Of a stretch of DNA of 64,000 nucleotides, positions 1 through 10,885 are shown one piece after another. A program made the translations under genes and the position numbers. The DNA is taken from contig JAHPZE010000002.1 of the NCBI GenBank assembly GCA_019058365.1, positions 1 to 64,000 on the forward strand, in the 5' to 3' direction. Position 1 is the first letter of the stretch. Every line of letters starts with the position of its first letter. Below the pieces are notes generated by a model. The model did no database searches and had not been told where the DNA came from. It worked only from the letters and a program-made list of their open reading frames with translations. Origin of the DNA: Promethearchaeota archaeon. GTDB taxonomy: Archaea; Asgardarchaeota; Lokiarchaeia; Sigyniarchaeales; SOKP01.

Positions 1-91
1 GGAATAAAAAAAATAAAAAATTAAAGATAAATAAATACTTCATTAGATACTGAAATAAAAAAAAGAAAATATGATTACTTGTTCAGATAAT

Positions 92-289
92 TTAGTTTTC
101 TATAATCTCTATTGCTTCCTCAGGACATTGGGTTTCACAAGCCCTACAACCTACACAATCTTCTCTGTTTTCTTCTAAAACGTTTACTTTGCCTCCTTCA
201 GGTTCACCAAAGCATTCGGAAGGGCATACTTCATAACAAGTACCACACCCAGTACATGCATCCTTATCTATTTTTATGTCAAAAGACAT
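92..289 (-). CDS. 2x[4Fe-4S] ferredoxin
   Basis: CTGCGTCYEVCP and CVGCRACETQCP cysteine motifs. Confidence 0.9.
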   Translation of the reverse strand: MSFDIKIDKDACTGCGTCYEVCPSECFGEPEGGKVNVLEENREDCVGCRACETQCPEEAIEIIEN

Positions 290-470
290 TATTTTTTACT
301 CCTTTATGTTCTTAATTCTTATTTTACCATTTTTGATTATTTTATAATAATCCTAACTTTGATAATAATATAAAAAATATAAATTTCGTTTTTATTAAAA
401 AAAATTATCAACAATTTATTATTTTTAAATTTAAATTAAATATTTTAACATAAAACTGTCATTTTTAACC

Positions 471-1583
471 TTGAAATTTAAAGAAATCTGGAATTTTAAA
501 TATAATAAACCTATACTTGGATTTGAATTAGGAGATATTAATTATGATGGTGAAATAGAAATAATTGCTTATACTAAAACTGGAACATTATTAATTTTGG
601 CACTTAATGGCAAGCTAATGCATCGAGAAATTATTTCGAATAATATACCAATTTGGCATATAAAATTACATGATATTGATAATGATGGAAATAATGAAGT
701 AATTTTAGGTGGAATGGATGGAATTTTAAGAGTATTTAAATGTAATTCTAATCACGATTTAGTTTTATTATGGAAACATAAATTTAATGCCTCTATTAGT
801 GGAATCCTCATAGATGATATTGACAATAATGATATAAGTGAATTAATTGTGTATTCTCTTGATAAAACAATAAGGGTTTTGAATTCGTCCGACGGGAATT
901 TAATATGGGGGCAAGTTTTTGAAGATGGTATAGGAGATGCCATAATCTATACAGATGATAAAAAAATATTATTCGCATGCGGAAATGATGGAACAATTAG
1001 GGGTTTTAATAGTATCGATGGAAACCTACTATGGTTTAAAAGATTTTCAAATAAAATACGTTTTGTTTCTTATCTGAATTCAATTAAAGGTTGCATTATG
1101 TTATGTGGTGGTGATGATAAGAAATTACATTTCATTGATAAAAACACAAAAAAAGAAATCAACACTTATGAATTTAAAGATTATGTATGGAAATGTATAT
1201 CTTACCCATTTCCAATTTTTAATAAAGCACTTGTTAGTTCTTATTCATTTACTCATTTTAATCAGTCTATACCATTTGAAAAAATTGATTATACCTCAAA
1301 TTTAATTTGCTTAAATGATTCTATTGACATTCTTTGGGAATTAAAAGGATATAATTTTGAAGTTCTCAAAGTGATAGTAATTAATGATAAAATTCTTATT
1401 TTTGCTGGTACTACTAAGGGGAATCTTATGGTTATTGAAGAAAAAACGGGTAAAATATTATTTAATAAAAAAAAAAAATCTTGTATAAATATGATTCAAT
1501 TCCTTATAGAAAAAAAGGTCCTATTTTGCTGTCATGATGATGGAACTATAAGTGCCTATAAATTAGAAGAAATATTAACATGA
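471..1583 (+). CDS. beta-propeller (FG-GAP/WD/PQQ-like) repeat protein
   Basis: Repeated GDINYDG / DIDNDGNNEVILGG / GNDGTIRGF motifs; TTG start. Confidence 0.7.
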   Translation: MKFKEIWNFKYNKPILGFELGDINYDGEIEIIAYTKTGTLLILALNGKLMHREIISNNIPIWHIKLHDIDNDGNNEVILGGMDGILRVFKCNSNHDLVLLWKHKFNASISGILIDDIDNNDISELIVYSLDKTIRVLNSSDGNLIWGQVFEDGIGDAIIYTDDKKILFACGNDGTIRGFNSIDGNLLWFKRFSNKIRFVSYLNSIKGCIMLCGGDDKKLHFIDKNTKKEINTYEFKDYVWKCISYPFPIFNKALVSSYSFTHFNQSIPFEKIDYTSNLICLNDSIDILWELKGYNFEVLKVIVINDKILIFAGTTKGNLMVIEEKTGKILFNKKKKSCINMIQFLIEKKVLFCCHDDGTISAYKLEEILT

Positions 1584-1698
1584 ACAAATTTTATATGAGA
1601 ACTAAATAATCATGCTTCAAGTTTTTTATATTTAAAAAAAGGGAAATTAACTTCTATTTACATTTAAAATGAAAAAAAAATAAAAATTTTGTTAATAC

Positions 1699-2019
1699 TT
1701 ATTCTTCAGTTTCTTCAGCAGCTAATTCCTCTTCCAATTCTTCAAGTGGAACGGGTGCTGGTGTGGTTAACATACTGTATCCAATCCAAATAGCAATAAT
1801 TGAAATCAAAATTACTAGAAGCCACATAGGTAGGACCACCATGAGTTTCCAATTTAATAAATCAATTCCCCATAACCAGCTTGAAGTAAGATCGATTCCT
1901 TTTGGACTATTCCCAAGTGTTTCCATATAAAGATCTACAACAGACCCTAATGTATAAATAATTGCGATTAAAATACCAACAATCATTACAATTGCGCCAA
2001 TAATCTTATCTTTAGCCAA
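1699..2019 (-). CDS. small membrane protein, acidic C-terminus
   Basis: Two hydrophobic segments in 106 aa ORF. Confidence 0.55.
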   Translation of the reverse strand: MAKDKIIGAIVMIVGILIAIIYTLGSVVDLYMETLGNSPKGIDLTSSWLWGIDLLNWKLMVVLPMWLLVILISIIAIWIGYSMLTTPAPVPLEELEEELAAEETEE

Positions 2020-2247
2020 ATGTAAAACCTCTTTGAATATTCCTTTTTATTTTTTTAATTTGATAATAATAGTTCTATTTTTATTAAGCACGTAAATTTT
2101 GCTTAATATGATTTTTAAAAAATTATTAAATTAAAACCATTCGATCAAAACTTATTGATCGAAAATAAAATATTATGATGATCCACAAATAGAAAATATA
2201 TATACAATTAAAATCATAAAATTTGTTAAAATTAAGTGCAGACTGCA

Positions 2248-3215
2248 TGACTAAGAAAGCTGAATATGTGTTAATAATTGGTTCTAGTAATATAGACTTA
2301 AATATATATTCTAAACGATTTCCAAATCCAGGAGAAACAGTCACAGGAGGAATATTTAAGCAATGTTTGGGGGGAAAAGGAGCAAATCAAGCAGTAGCAT
2401 CAGTTAGATCGGGAGCAAATACAATTTTCATAGGAAAGATTGGAATTGATTCATTTGGTAATCAGATGCTCTCTCAATTAATAGATGAAGGTATTAATAT
2501 GGAGCATATACTTAGAGATCCTCAAGAACCAAGTGGGGTTGCTTTTATATTAATTAATAAAAATGGGGAAAATATGATAAGTGTTGCGCCTGGAGCTAAC
2601 TTTAGATTAAATCCAGAAGAGATACGTTCTAAAGCAGAAATTATTAAAAATGCAAATTCTATTGTAGTTCAGATGGAAATTCCAACTGAGACAATTCAAG
2701 AAATATTTACTATAGCCTCTAAAGGAAATGGATTTAAAATTCTTAATCCAGCACCTTTGAAACTTATACCTCTTGAGGTTTTAGAGATGGTGGATATAAT
2801 TATTCCTAATGAAGGTGAACTTTATAAAATGCATTCACTTTTAGGTTTTGAAGAATTAATAAAAGTAGGAAACCAAAGGATTATTCAAGCTTCAAAGGAT
2901 ATATCTAGTCTAGGTATAGGATATATCATTACAACTTTAGGAAATAAAGGCTGTATAATCTTTGATGGAAAAAAAGATGAGTTTTTTAAAATATCTCCTC
3001 CAAAAGTTAAAGCTATTGATACTGTAGGTGCAGGTGATTGTTTCATTGGAGCCTTAGCCAGTATGTTGAATAAAGGTGAAAATATTTTAAATGCGGTTGA
3101 ATTTGCAACAGTAGCAGCTTCAATTGCAGTTACTAGAAAAGGTGCTCAAGAATCAATGCCATATTTTAGTGAAGTCCAGAACAGAATTAAAGAATTGAAA
3201 TTACAAAAGAGATAA
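2248..3215 (+). CDS. PfkB-family carbohydrate kinase (ribokinase-like)
   Basis: GGKGANQAVA and DTVGAGDCFIGAL signatures; ATG at 2248 preferred over the upstream ORF start. Confidence 0.9.
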
Positions 3216-3229
3216 GAATAGTAATTAAA

Positions 3230-3904
3230 ATGAAAAAAGAACGTATTTCCGCTGAAAGAAGTACTCCATTAAGGGAAAACAATTCTCGGGAATTAAGTAT
3301 AGCTATCAATCAAAGTAATTTTCAAGATATTTTCCTAATCAATGGATCATTTTTTATTACTGAAGGAATTTCTAATTCAGATTTAACAATCAGTCCAAAT
3401 ACATATTACATGATAATAAATTATGGAAAAAGTCCACTCTATATCAATTATAATCACGACATTTCAAGCCATAAAATAATTTATGATCCTTATAAGTATG
3501 AATCTTCACAAAGAATAAATTTAAAACCAGAACTATTCCTAAAAAGATATAATATACCTGAAGGATATATAGATACACTTCCAAAATGGTATAGTTTTAA
3601 ATTTACTTATCCAGATTATAATTTGATTTTTGTTCGACCAGAATTTGGGCTTTCAATTCAAATTCATAGATATAGAAATGAGGTTTGGGAAATATTGGAT
3701 GGTAAACCTATTATTATCACTGGAAAAAAAGTGCATTATTTTGTTGAAACAGGAATAAAATTTCAAAATCCCATAAATACTTACCATTCAATTATTAATC
3801 CTAATAAAGAAAAAAACAAATTTGTAGCGATTAAAGAATATTGGAATGGAAAATTTAATGAGAATGATATAGAACGCATCTTTAATCCAAATCATTATAA
3901 ATAA
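3230..3904 (+). CDS. cupin-like protein
   Basis: C-terminal HRYRNEVWEILDGKPIIITGKKVHYF cupin-like stretch. Confidence 0.45.
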   Translation: MKKERISAERSTPLRENNSRELSIAINQSNFQDIFLINGSFFITEGISNSDLTISPNTYYMIINYGKSPLYINYNHDISSHKIIYDPYKYESSQRINLKPELFLKRYNIPEGYIDTLPKWYSFKFTYPDYNLIFVRPEFGLSIQIHRYRNEVWEILDGKPIIITGKKVHYFVETGIKFQNPINTYHSIINPNKEKNKFVAIKEYWNGKFNENDIERIFNPNHYK

Positions 3905-4132
3905 CTCTTTTTTAATCATGAAAAAGGTAGACAAAAAGCAGATTATTATTTAAGACATTAAGATAAGTGTGGTTCTCTTCAAATTTACATCTAACATTTA
4001 TAAGTTTTATGATTTTTAATTGCTTAACCTAAAAGTTAAAATTCTATTGAACACTTAAAACCTTACCGTAATAAATTGTTTGAGAAAAAAATTACAGAAT
4101 AATATAAATGGAATAAGTAGAATGGTTAAAAA

Positions 4133-4708
4133 ATGACTCCGGATGAACAATCTGATGAAAATAAATCAGAAGAATTGGAAGAAGAATTAAACAATGATTC
4201 AGAAAAAGATTCAGATTCAGAGAAAGATATAGAAACTGATATTGAGACAGAGGGAGAAGAAATATCTCAAGAAAAAGGAGATTTGGACACGGAAGCAGAA
4301 TTAGATAGGTTAAGATTTAAGTATAGAGGGTATACATTAGAAGAATTAAAGAAAATGAATATGGATCAATTTATACAATTATTACCAGCAAGAGCAAGAC
4401 GTTCATTAAATCGAGGCTTACCTCCAAGACAAAAAAAATTACTTGAAAGGTTAAGAAGGGCATATAGAGCAAAGAAAAGAGGGAAAGATTTACTCACTCG
4501 AACCCATGTAAGGGATATGATAATATTTCCTGAAATGGTTGGCTTAAAAATTGGAGTATACAATGGAAGAGTCTTTGAAATGGTTGATATAAAACCTGAG
4601 ATGATCGGTCATTACTTAGGAGAATTTTCTTTAACTCGTAAACGAGTTCAGCATGGTTCACCGGGAATTGGAGCCACAAGGAGTTCCAAATATGTTCCAT
4701 TGAAATAA
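4133..4708 (+). CDS. rps19: ribosomal protein uS19 with acidic N-terminal extension
   Basis: [21 protein letters not shown]...[35 protein letters not shown]. Confidence 0.97.
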   Translation: MTPDEQSDENKSEELEEELNNDSEKDSDSEKDIETDIETEGEEISQEKGDLDTEAELDRLRFKYRGYTLEELKKMNMDQFIQLLPARARRSLNRGLPPRQKKLLERLRRAYRAKKRGKDLLTRTHVRDMIIFPEMVGLKIGVYNGRVFEMVDIKPEMIGHYLGEFSLTRKRVQHGSPGIGATRSSKYVPLK

Positions 4709-4734
4709 AGATAATTAAATTGAGTTGATGTTAA

Positions 4735-5214
4735 ATGCCTACTTGGGGTTATTCTTTTGTAGAACATAAGTATGATGCTGATAGAATAGCAAAGGCATCT
4801 GGTCGAGATATTAGGATTAAACCTAAACATTCAAGAGAAATTTGTGCGGTCATTAAAGGTATGAAGGTAGATCAAGCAAAAAGCTATCTGGAAAAAGTAA
4901 TCAGAATAGAACAATCAGTGCCTTTTAGAAGGCATAAAAAAAAAGTTGCGCATAGAAATGATTTAGCGCAATTTAAATGGTATGCGGGAAGATATCCTCA
5001 AAAATCAGCAGCTAGAATTTATGAAATTCTCACATCTGTTGAATCAAATGCAGAATATAAAGGTTTAGATATTGATCTATGTCGGATTATTCATGCAGCA
5101 ACACATAGTGGCAGAATAATAAAGAGATTTATTCCAAGATCGCATGGACGCAGCACAGCAAAATTTAAACATCTTTCACATGTAGAAATAGTTATTTATG
5201 AATTCCCAAGTTAG
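4735..5214 (+). CDS. rpl22: ribosomal protein uL22
   Basis: Archaeal L22 sequence and synteny. Confidence 0.95.
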   Translation: MPTWGYSFVEHKYDADRIAKASGRDIRIKPKHSREICAVIKGMKVDQAKSYLEKVIRIEQSVPFRRHKKKVAHRNDLAQFKWYAGRYPQKSAARIYEILTSVESNAEYKGLDIDLCRIIHAATHSGRIIKRFIPRSHGRSTAKFKHLSHVEIVIYEFPS

Positions 5215-5264
5215 ATAATTTAATAATAAAATAGAGATTTTAATTTAACGATTATTGAGATAAA

Positions 5265-6053
5265 ATGAGTCCTCTAGTAAAGAATTTTATTGAACAAGGA
5301 ATTAAATTAATGCAAATAAATGAGTATCTACGTTCAGAGTTAGTTCGTGCAGGATTTGCAGGTGTTGAGCTACAGCGTACTCCATTGGGCGTAAGAATCA
5401 CATTGAAAACTTCCCGCCCTGGTTTAGTAATTGGTAAAGGGGGAAAGAGAATTCAAGAAATTACAGATGTCCTTCAAGACCGATTCGGTTTAGAAATGCC
5501 CCAGATTGAAGTCGAAGAGGTCGTAGAACCAGATTTAGATGCTCAAATAATGGCAGAAAGATTAGCTTATTCACTAGATCGAGGACGCCATTACCGTAGA
5601 GCAGGTTATTATATATTGAGAAAAGTGATGGATGCAGGGGCACGTGGTGTAGAGATAATTGTATCTGGAAAAGTTACTTCACAGCGTGCTCGTACACAGA
5701 TATTCAGAGCAGGTACAATGTCTAAATCAGGTCAACCAGCAGCAGCTGTTGATAAAGGTGTTGCTCAATGTATACAGAAATCAGGAGTCTTAGGAATAAT
5801 TGTGAAGATTATGCGAGCTAATATTAAAATGGGAGATGATGTTAAAATCAAGGATGATCTATTAACTAAAGCTCAAGCAGAAGAGGAAGCAAAATTGGCA
5901 AAAACACGAGTAGACTATATGATTGAACAAGAAGAGGGTGTTTTAAGTGAGGAAGATAAGAAATTACTTGATGAAGTTGATGAAGAAGAAATTTCTGAGA
6001 TTACGTTAACTCCTACTACTGAGGAGGAACATGAGGAGTCAGAGAAAGAATAA
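5265..6053 (+). CDS. rps3: ribosomal protein uS3
   Basis: KH domain RPGLVIGKGGKRIQEI; acidic C-terminus. Confidence 0.97.
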   Translation: MSPLVKNFIEQGIKLMQINEYLRSELVRAGFAGVELQRTPLGVRITLKTSRPGLVIGKGGKRIQEITDVLQDRFGLEMPQIEVEEVVEPDLDAQIMAERLAYSLDRGRHYRRAGYYILRKVMDAGARGVEIIVSGKVTSQRARTQIFRAGTMSKSGQPAAAVDKGVAQCIQKSGVLGIIVKIMRANIKMGDDVKIKDDLLTKAQAEEEAKLAKTRVDYMIEQEEGVLSEEDKKLLDEVDEEEISEITLTPTTEEEHEESEKE

Positions 6054-6081
6054 TTATAATAATATAAAATTGTGGTAAAAT

Positions 6082-6279
6082 ATGGATATTTTAACAGCTA
6101 AAAAAGTACGAGAAATGGATGAGAGAGAAAGGGAGAGAAATTTGATTAGTTTGCGAGAGGAATTAATGATGTTATATTCAATGCAAACTGGTGGAGGTCT
6201 TTCTGATAATCCTGCTAAAGCAAAATTATTAAGAAAACAAATAGCAAGAATACTTACTGTGATGAAAGAAGGGGAATGA
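6082..6279 (+). CDS. rpl29: ribosomal protein uL29
   Basis: Size, sequence and position. Confidence 0.9.
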   Translation: MDILTAKKVREMDERERERNLISLREELMMLYSMQTGGGLSDNPAKAKLLRKQIARILTVMKEGE

Positions 6280-6593
6280 TGTTAAATCCAAATTTTATAA
6301 TATACCATGATTTGATAGGCATTTATGCCTTAATTAAAACAAAATCAAAATTAAATGATAACAAATTCTCGCCTATAGGCGTTGTGATTGATGAAACAAG
6401 AGATATGTTAATTACTGAAAAAAATGATAAAATAAAGAAATATATTAAAAAAGATCATACATTTAGGTTTAAACTTCCGAATTACGAGAACGATGAAATG
6501 TATTGTTATGTAGAAGTTTCAGGAAATAAGCTTATTGGCCTTCCTGTAAATAGACTAAGAAGTTTAAAGAAAAAGAGAAGGTTAAAAAAATGA
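6276..6593 (+). CDS. rnp1: RNase P protein component 1 (Pop4/Rpp29)
   Basis: Synteny uL29-rnp1-uS17; Sm-like core sequence. Confidence 0.85.
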   Translation: MMLNPNFIIYHDLIGIYALIKTKSKLNDNKFSPIGVVIDETRDMLITEKNDKIKKYIKKDHTFRFKLPNYENDEMYCYVEVSGNKLIGLPVNRLRSLKKKRRLKK

Positions 6594-6943
6594 GTAGAAA
6601 TATTGGTATTCCAGGTGTAAATCCTCCTAAAGTAAAAGCAGAGGAATGTAAAGATCAATTCTGTCCCTATCATGGAAATACACGAATTAGGGGAAAAATT
6701 ACTAAAGGAATTATAGTTAGTAAAAAATCAAGAAATACAGTCATTATAAGACGTGATTATGTTCAATTTGTAAAAAAATATCAAAGATATGAGCGTCGTA
6801 ATACTCATCTAGCGTGCCATTTACCAAATTGTTTAAGTCATGAAATTGATCTTGGAGATTTAGTAAGAGTTGGCGAATCTCGAAAAATTTCTAAAACAAA
6901 AGCTTTTATTGTAATAGAAAAAATTTCTCGTGGTGCAGAATAA
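6590..6943 (+). CDS. rps17: ribosomal protein uS17
   Basis: S17 motifs and synteny. Confidence 0.95.
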   Translation: MSRNIGIPGVNPPKVKAEECKDQFCPYHGNTRIRGKITKGIIVSKKSRNTVIIRRDYVQFVKKYQRYERRNTHLACHLPNCLSHEIDLGDLVRVGESRKISKTKAFIVIEKISRGAE

Positions 6944-7369
6944 ATGGGAACTAGAAGAAAATTAGGAAGAAAAACATATACTAAACCTCGCACCAGTTAT
7001 GGTTTATGTAACGGATCAAGAATCATTATTGCTGATAATTCTGGAGCAAAAATAGCTGAAATTATTAATGTAGACGGTTTCAAGACACGATTAAGAAGAT
7101 TACCTAAAGCATCTGTTGGAAGTGTATGTACTGTTACAATAAAAAAAGGGAAACCCGAATTACGAGGAAATATAGTAAAAGCAGTAATAGTTAGACAGAA
7201 AATGATTTACAGAAGGATAGATGGTACAAGACTTTGTTTTGAAGATAATGCTGGAGTAATTGTAACAAAAGAAGGTGATCCAAAGGCTACAGAGATTCGA
7301 GGGCCAATAGCAAGAGAAGCTGCAGAAATGTTTCCAAGACTAGCATCAATATCTTCATTAATAATATAA
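6944..7369 (+). CDS. rpl14: ribosomal protein uL14
   Basis: IADNSGAKIAEIINV...ARE signature. Confidence 0.97.
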   Translation: MGTRRKLGRKTYTKPRTSYGLCNGSRIIIADNSGAKIAEIINVDGFKTRLRRLPKASVGSVCTVTIKKGKPELRGNIVKAVIVRQKMIYRRIDGTRLCFEDNAGVIVTKEGDPKATEIRGPIAREAAEMFPRLASISSLII

Positions 7370-7383
7370 ATGGAGGATTTAAA

Positions 7384-7812
7384 ATGAAAGTTGAATCAAA
7401 ACAACCAAGAAAGCAAAGGAAAGCTCTCTATAATTATAAAAATCATAACCGCTCAAAGTTACTCAGCACTAGGGTAGCTGATTTTCTTCGTGATGAATAT
7501 GGAATAAAAAGACTCCCACTTAGAGTTGGAGATCAAGTTAGAGTATGTAGAGGTGAATTTAAGGATTTTGAAGGTGAAGTTCTCGAGATTACAAAAAATC
7601 TAAGATGTAAGATAAAAGAATGTACTTTTGAAAAAACTGATGGAACTCAATTTCATCCTACAATTCATATAGCAAACTTGGTGATTTCTAAATTTACAAA
7701 AGAAAAGAAAATGGACCCATGGCGTGCGAATATGATTGAACGAAAAGCTTTATATGGATTTTATGAAGAGGAATTAAAAGCTCCAAAAAAAGAAAAAGAG
7801 GTAGAAAAATAA
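7384..7812 (+). CDS. rpl24: ribosomal protein uL24
   Basis: KOW motif GDQVRVCRGEFKDFEGEV. Confidence 0.95.
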   Translation: MKVESKQPRKQRKALYNYKNHNRSKLLSTRVADFLRDEYGIKRLPLRVGDQVRVCRGEFKDFEGEVLEITKNLRCKIKECTFEKTDGTQFHPTIHIANLVISKFTKEKKMDPWRANMIERKALYGFYEEELKAPKKEKEVEK

Positions 7813-7815
7813 AAA

Positions 7816-8571
7816 ATGACTCATCATGGTAACCAAAAAGTGTTGAAAAGGCTTAACACACCTTCTTTCTTACAAATTAAAAGAAAACATGGAAAATTTT
7901 TCATAAAACCTGCTCCTGGACCACATCCCAGTAGATTTAGCTTACCACTTCTTCATATTGTTAGAGATCTTCTCAAAACTGTTGATACTCACAGAGAAGC
8001 GAAAAAGTTAATTGGTTTAGGTTACTTTAAAGTCGATGGAAAAATAGTGAGGAATAAATCATTTCCTGTAGGTTTAATGGATGTATTGTCAATTGAGAAA
8101 ATGAATAAACATTATAGAGTACTACCAGATTCTCATCAGGGCCTAATTTTGCATGAAATTCCTGAACAAGAGAGTTTATTTAAATTGTGCAGAATAAATA
8201 ATAAAACTTCTGTAAAGGGGGGTCACATTCAATTAAATTTGCATGATGGGAGAAATATTTTAATAAAAGTTCAAGATCCTAAAAATCCTAAGGAGGATAT
8301 CTATAAACGAATGGATGTTCTTAAAATTTCTATCCCCGAACAAGAAATCAACAAAATTTTGAAATTTAAAGAAAATAATATTGCTATCATTATGTCTGGG
8401 AAAAACATCGGGCAAGTTGGAAAAATTATTAATATATTGAAACGTTTTGGTCCCAAAGCAAGTACAGTTTCAATTCAGCGTAATGGGGATCATACGGAAA
8501 CATTATATGATTATACATTTATTATTGGAGAAGATAATTCTGAAATTGATTTACCTAGTATTGAAAATTAA
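7816..8571 (+). CDS. rps4e: ribosomal protein eS4
   Basis: S4e RNA-binding core and KOW; synteny. Confidence 0.95.
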   Translation: MTHHGNQKVLKRLNTPSFLQIKRKHGKFFIKPAPGPHPSRFSLPLLHIVRDLLKTVDTHREAKKLIGLGYFKVDGKIVRNKSFPVGLMDVLSIEKMNKHYRVLPDSHQGLILHEIPEQESLFKLCRINNKTSVKGGHIQLNLHDGRNILIKVQDPKNPKEDIYKRMDVLKISIPEQEINKILKFKENNIAIIMSGKNIGQVGKIINILKRFGPKASTVSIQRNGDHTETLYDYTFIIGEDNSEIDLPSIEN

Positions 8572-8597
8572 TAAAAAAAAAATTAAGTGAGAAAAAG

Positions 8598-9191
8598 ATG
8601 TCCACTAAAACAAAAAGAAAAATACCCGATGCTCTCTCAAAAATTTTTGAGGAAAATTGGAAAAACCCTATGGAAAAACCATATTTAGAAAAAGTAGTGT
8701 TGAATATAGGAGTTGGAAGTGGAGGAGAGGAATTAGAAAAGGCTGCAACCGTTTTAGAAACGATTACAGGTCAAAAAGCAATTAAAACACTTTCAAAAAC
8801 AAATATAAAAGAATTTAATTTAAGAAAAGGTCGTCCAATTGGGACTAAGGTAACCATTAGGGGTCAAAATGCGGAAAAATTGATTAAAAAATTATTAATT
8901 GTAAATAATAATAAAATTTTAAGAAAAAGTTTTGATAATTATGGAAATTTTGGTTTTGGAATAACAGAACATATTTCAATCCCCGGTATAGAATATGATA
9001 ACACGATTGGAATATGGGGCTTAGATTGTGTGGGAAGGATTGTAAGGCCTGGAATGAGAGTAAAATTTCGACGAAAAGCTCGTACTAAAGTTCCAAAACA
9101 TCATTACGTGTCCCGAGAAGAAACCCAATATTTTTTGATACAAAAATTAGGGGTAGAAATTGTAGAAAAACTAAATTTAGAATATATATAA
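8598..9191 (+). CDS. rpl5: ribosomal protein uL5
   Basis: L5 signature and synteny. Confidence 0.96.
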   Translation: MSTKTKRKIPDALSKIFEENWKNPMEKPYLEKVVLNIGVGSGGEELEKAATVLETITGQKAIKTLSKTNIKEFNLRKGRPIGTKVTIRGQNAEKLIKKLLIVNNNKILRKSFDNYGNFGFGITEHISIPGIEYDNTIGIWGLDCVGRIVRPGMRVKFRRKARTKVPKHHYVSREETQYFLIQKLGVEIVEKLNLEYI

Positions 9192-9210
9192 ATCATTATG
9201 GTGAAAAAAG

Positions 9211-9360
9211 ATACCACAAGGTAAACATCACGGTAAAGGTCAGAGAGAGTGTAGAAGATGTCATACTCACAGAGGTGTAATCCGGCGTTATGGATTATAT
9301 CTCTGTAGAAGATGTTTTTATGAAATAGGAAAAGAAATTGGATTTAAAAGGTTTGAATAA
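9211..9360 (+). CDS. rps14: ribosomal protein uS14 (probable ATA start)
   Basis: Absent from the ORF track. Translation [49 protein letters not shown]; CxxC...CxxC zinc site; in-frame TGA just upstream; GGTGA 6 nt before ATA. Confidence 0.92.
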   Translation: MPQGKHHGKGQRECRRCHTHRGVIRRYGLYLCRRCFYEIGKEIGFKRFE

Positions 9361-9392
9361 GAATTAAAAAGAAAGGAAAAAAGTGATAATCT

Positions 9393-9776
9393 ATGGTAAA
9401 TACAGTATCAGATGCTTGTTGTGCTCTAAAAAATGCTGAAAGAGCACGTAAAAGAGAAGTAATAATCAGTCCGGCTTCTAATCTTCTTCAACAAATTCTT
9501 CGAATATTTCAAAAACATGCTTATATTGGAGAATTCGAGAGGTATGATGATGGAAGACAGGGAAAATTCAAGATCGCTTTACTAGGTAAAATAAATGAAT
9601 GTGCTGGTTTAATAAGGTTGAATTATAAGGTATCAAAATATGACATGTTAGAAAGAAATCTATTACCTGCTCCTGGTTTAGGGATAATAATCTTAACAAC
9701 AAATCAGGGAATAATGACAATTAAGGAAGCAGAAGAAAAGCAAATTGGTGGTCACACTTTATGTTATATCTATTAA
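9393..9776 (+). CDS. rps8: ribosomal protein uS8
   Basis: S8 sequence and synteny. Confidence 0.95.
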   Translation: MVNTVSDACCALKNAERARKREVIISPASNLLQQILRIFQKHAYIGEFERYDDGRQGKFKIALLGKINECAGLIRLNYKVSKYDMLERNLLPAPGLGIIILTTNQGIMTIKEAEEKQIGGHTLCYIY

Positions 9777-9798
9777 ATTAAATTAAGGTAAAAATAAA

Positions 9799-10377
9799 AT
9801 GGTAAAAATAGCATTCTTTCAAGAAACATTGGAAATCCCTGAAAATGTTAAAGTTACTCTAGAGGGAGATCATCATATTAGAGTAAAAGGACAAAACGGA
9901 GATATTACGAAAAATTTCTCTCATATAAGAGGTATTAATGTCTCAATTAAGGGGAATAAAATTTTCTTTACAACCAATTTTCCAAAAAGTGCAACTCTCG
10001 CATTAATTAAAACTGTAGTTAGTATTATTAATAATTTAATTATCGGGGTTCAAACAAATTATAAATATATATCAAAAATTTGCTACTCACATTTTCCTTG
10101 TAATTGTGAAGTGAAATCAGATAAAAGAGAGATTCATGTCATTAATTTCTTAGGAGAAAGAGCCCCAAGAAAGGCAAAGTATCCAGAAAATGTAAATGTG
10201 GAAGTAAATGGAGATGATGTACTTTTTATAGGACCTGATAAAGAATCATTAGGACAAGCAGCAGCTAATGTTAAAAGAGCTTGTCGTATTAGGAAAAAAG
10301 ACCCACGAGTATTTCAGGATGGAGTTTATCTATACAAAAAATTACTTGGAGACGAAATTATCTGGGAAATAACTTAA
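9799..10377 (+). CDS. rpl6: ribosomal protein uL6
   Basis: L6 sequence and synteny. Confidence 0.95.
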   Translation: MVKIAFFQETLEIPENVKVTLEGDHHIRVKGQNGDITKNFSHIRGINVSIKGNKIFFTTNFPKSATLALIKTVVSIINNLIIGVQTNYKYISKICYSHFPCNCEVKSDKREIHVINFLGERAPRKAKYPENVNVEVNGDDVLFIGPDKESLGQAAANVKRACRIRKKDPRVFQDGVYLYKKLLGDEIIWEIT

Positions 10378-10392
10378 AGTGAGGTATTTATA

Positions 10393-10884
10393 ATGGTACA
10401 AGAAAAAAGATTAATAGAACTACGAAAAGTAATAAATAAGAAAAAACCTTCATTTAGACGAGTTGAGTCATGGAGATATAAAAGAGTAAAAGATCCATGG
10501 AGAAAAGCTAGAGGTATTGATTCACAAACTAGAAAGAAAGAAAAATCAGGCGTTAAATCTCCTACAATAGGATATCGAACCCCAAAAAAAGTGAGAGGCT
10601 TACATCCATCTGGATATGTAGAAGCAAAAGTCACTACAATCCAAGATTTTAGGAATTTAAATAATAAACAACATGCAATTAAACTTTCTGGTAAATTAGG
10701 TGCTAAAAAACGAATTGCGCTTATAGATTATTGTCAAAAAAGAGGTTTTAAAGTATTAAATCTTGGGATATCTCAAAGAGAAATTGAAAGTTTAGAAGCA
10801 ATGGTAGAAACGCCTATTTCTGATATGGAAGAAGAAGAATTTATTGATGTTGACGAATTAGAAGAGTCTTTAGGGGGAAAATAA
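10393..10884 (+). CDS. rpl32e: ribosomal protein eL32
   Basis: WRYKRVKDPWRKARGID...GYRTPKKVRGLHPSGY. Confidence 0.95.
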   Translation: MVQEKRLIELRKVINKKKPSFRRVESWRYKRVKDPWRKARGIDSQTRKKEKSGVKSPTIGYRTPKKVRGLHPSGYVEAKVTTIQDFRNLNNKQHAIKLSGKLGAKKRIALIDYCQKRGFKVLNLGISQREIESLEAMVETPISDMEEEEFIDVDELEESLGGK

Positions 10885-10885
10885 A

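Noticed and set aside
4366-4830. Minus-strand ORFs across uS19/uL22
   Set aside because: Antisense to ribosomal proteins.
6276-6593. RNase P protein gene inside the ribosomal cluster as a novelty
   Set aside because: Rnp1 between uL29 and uS17 is a known archaeal arrangement.
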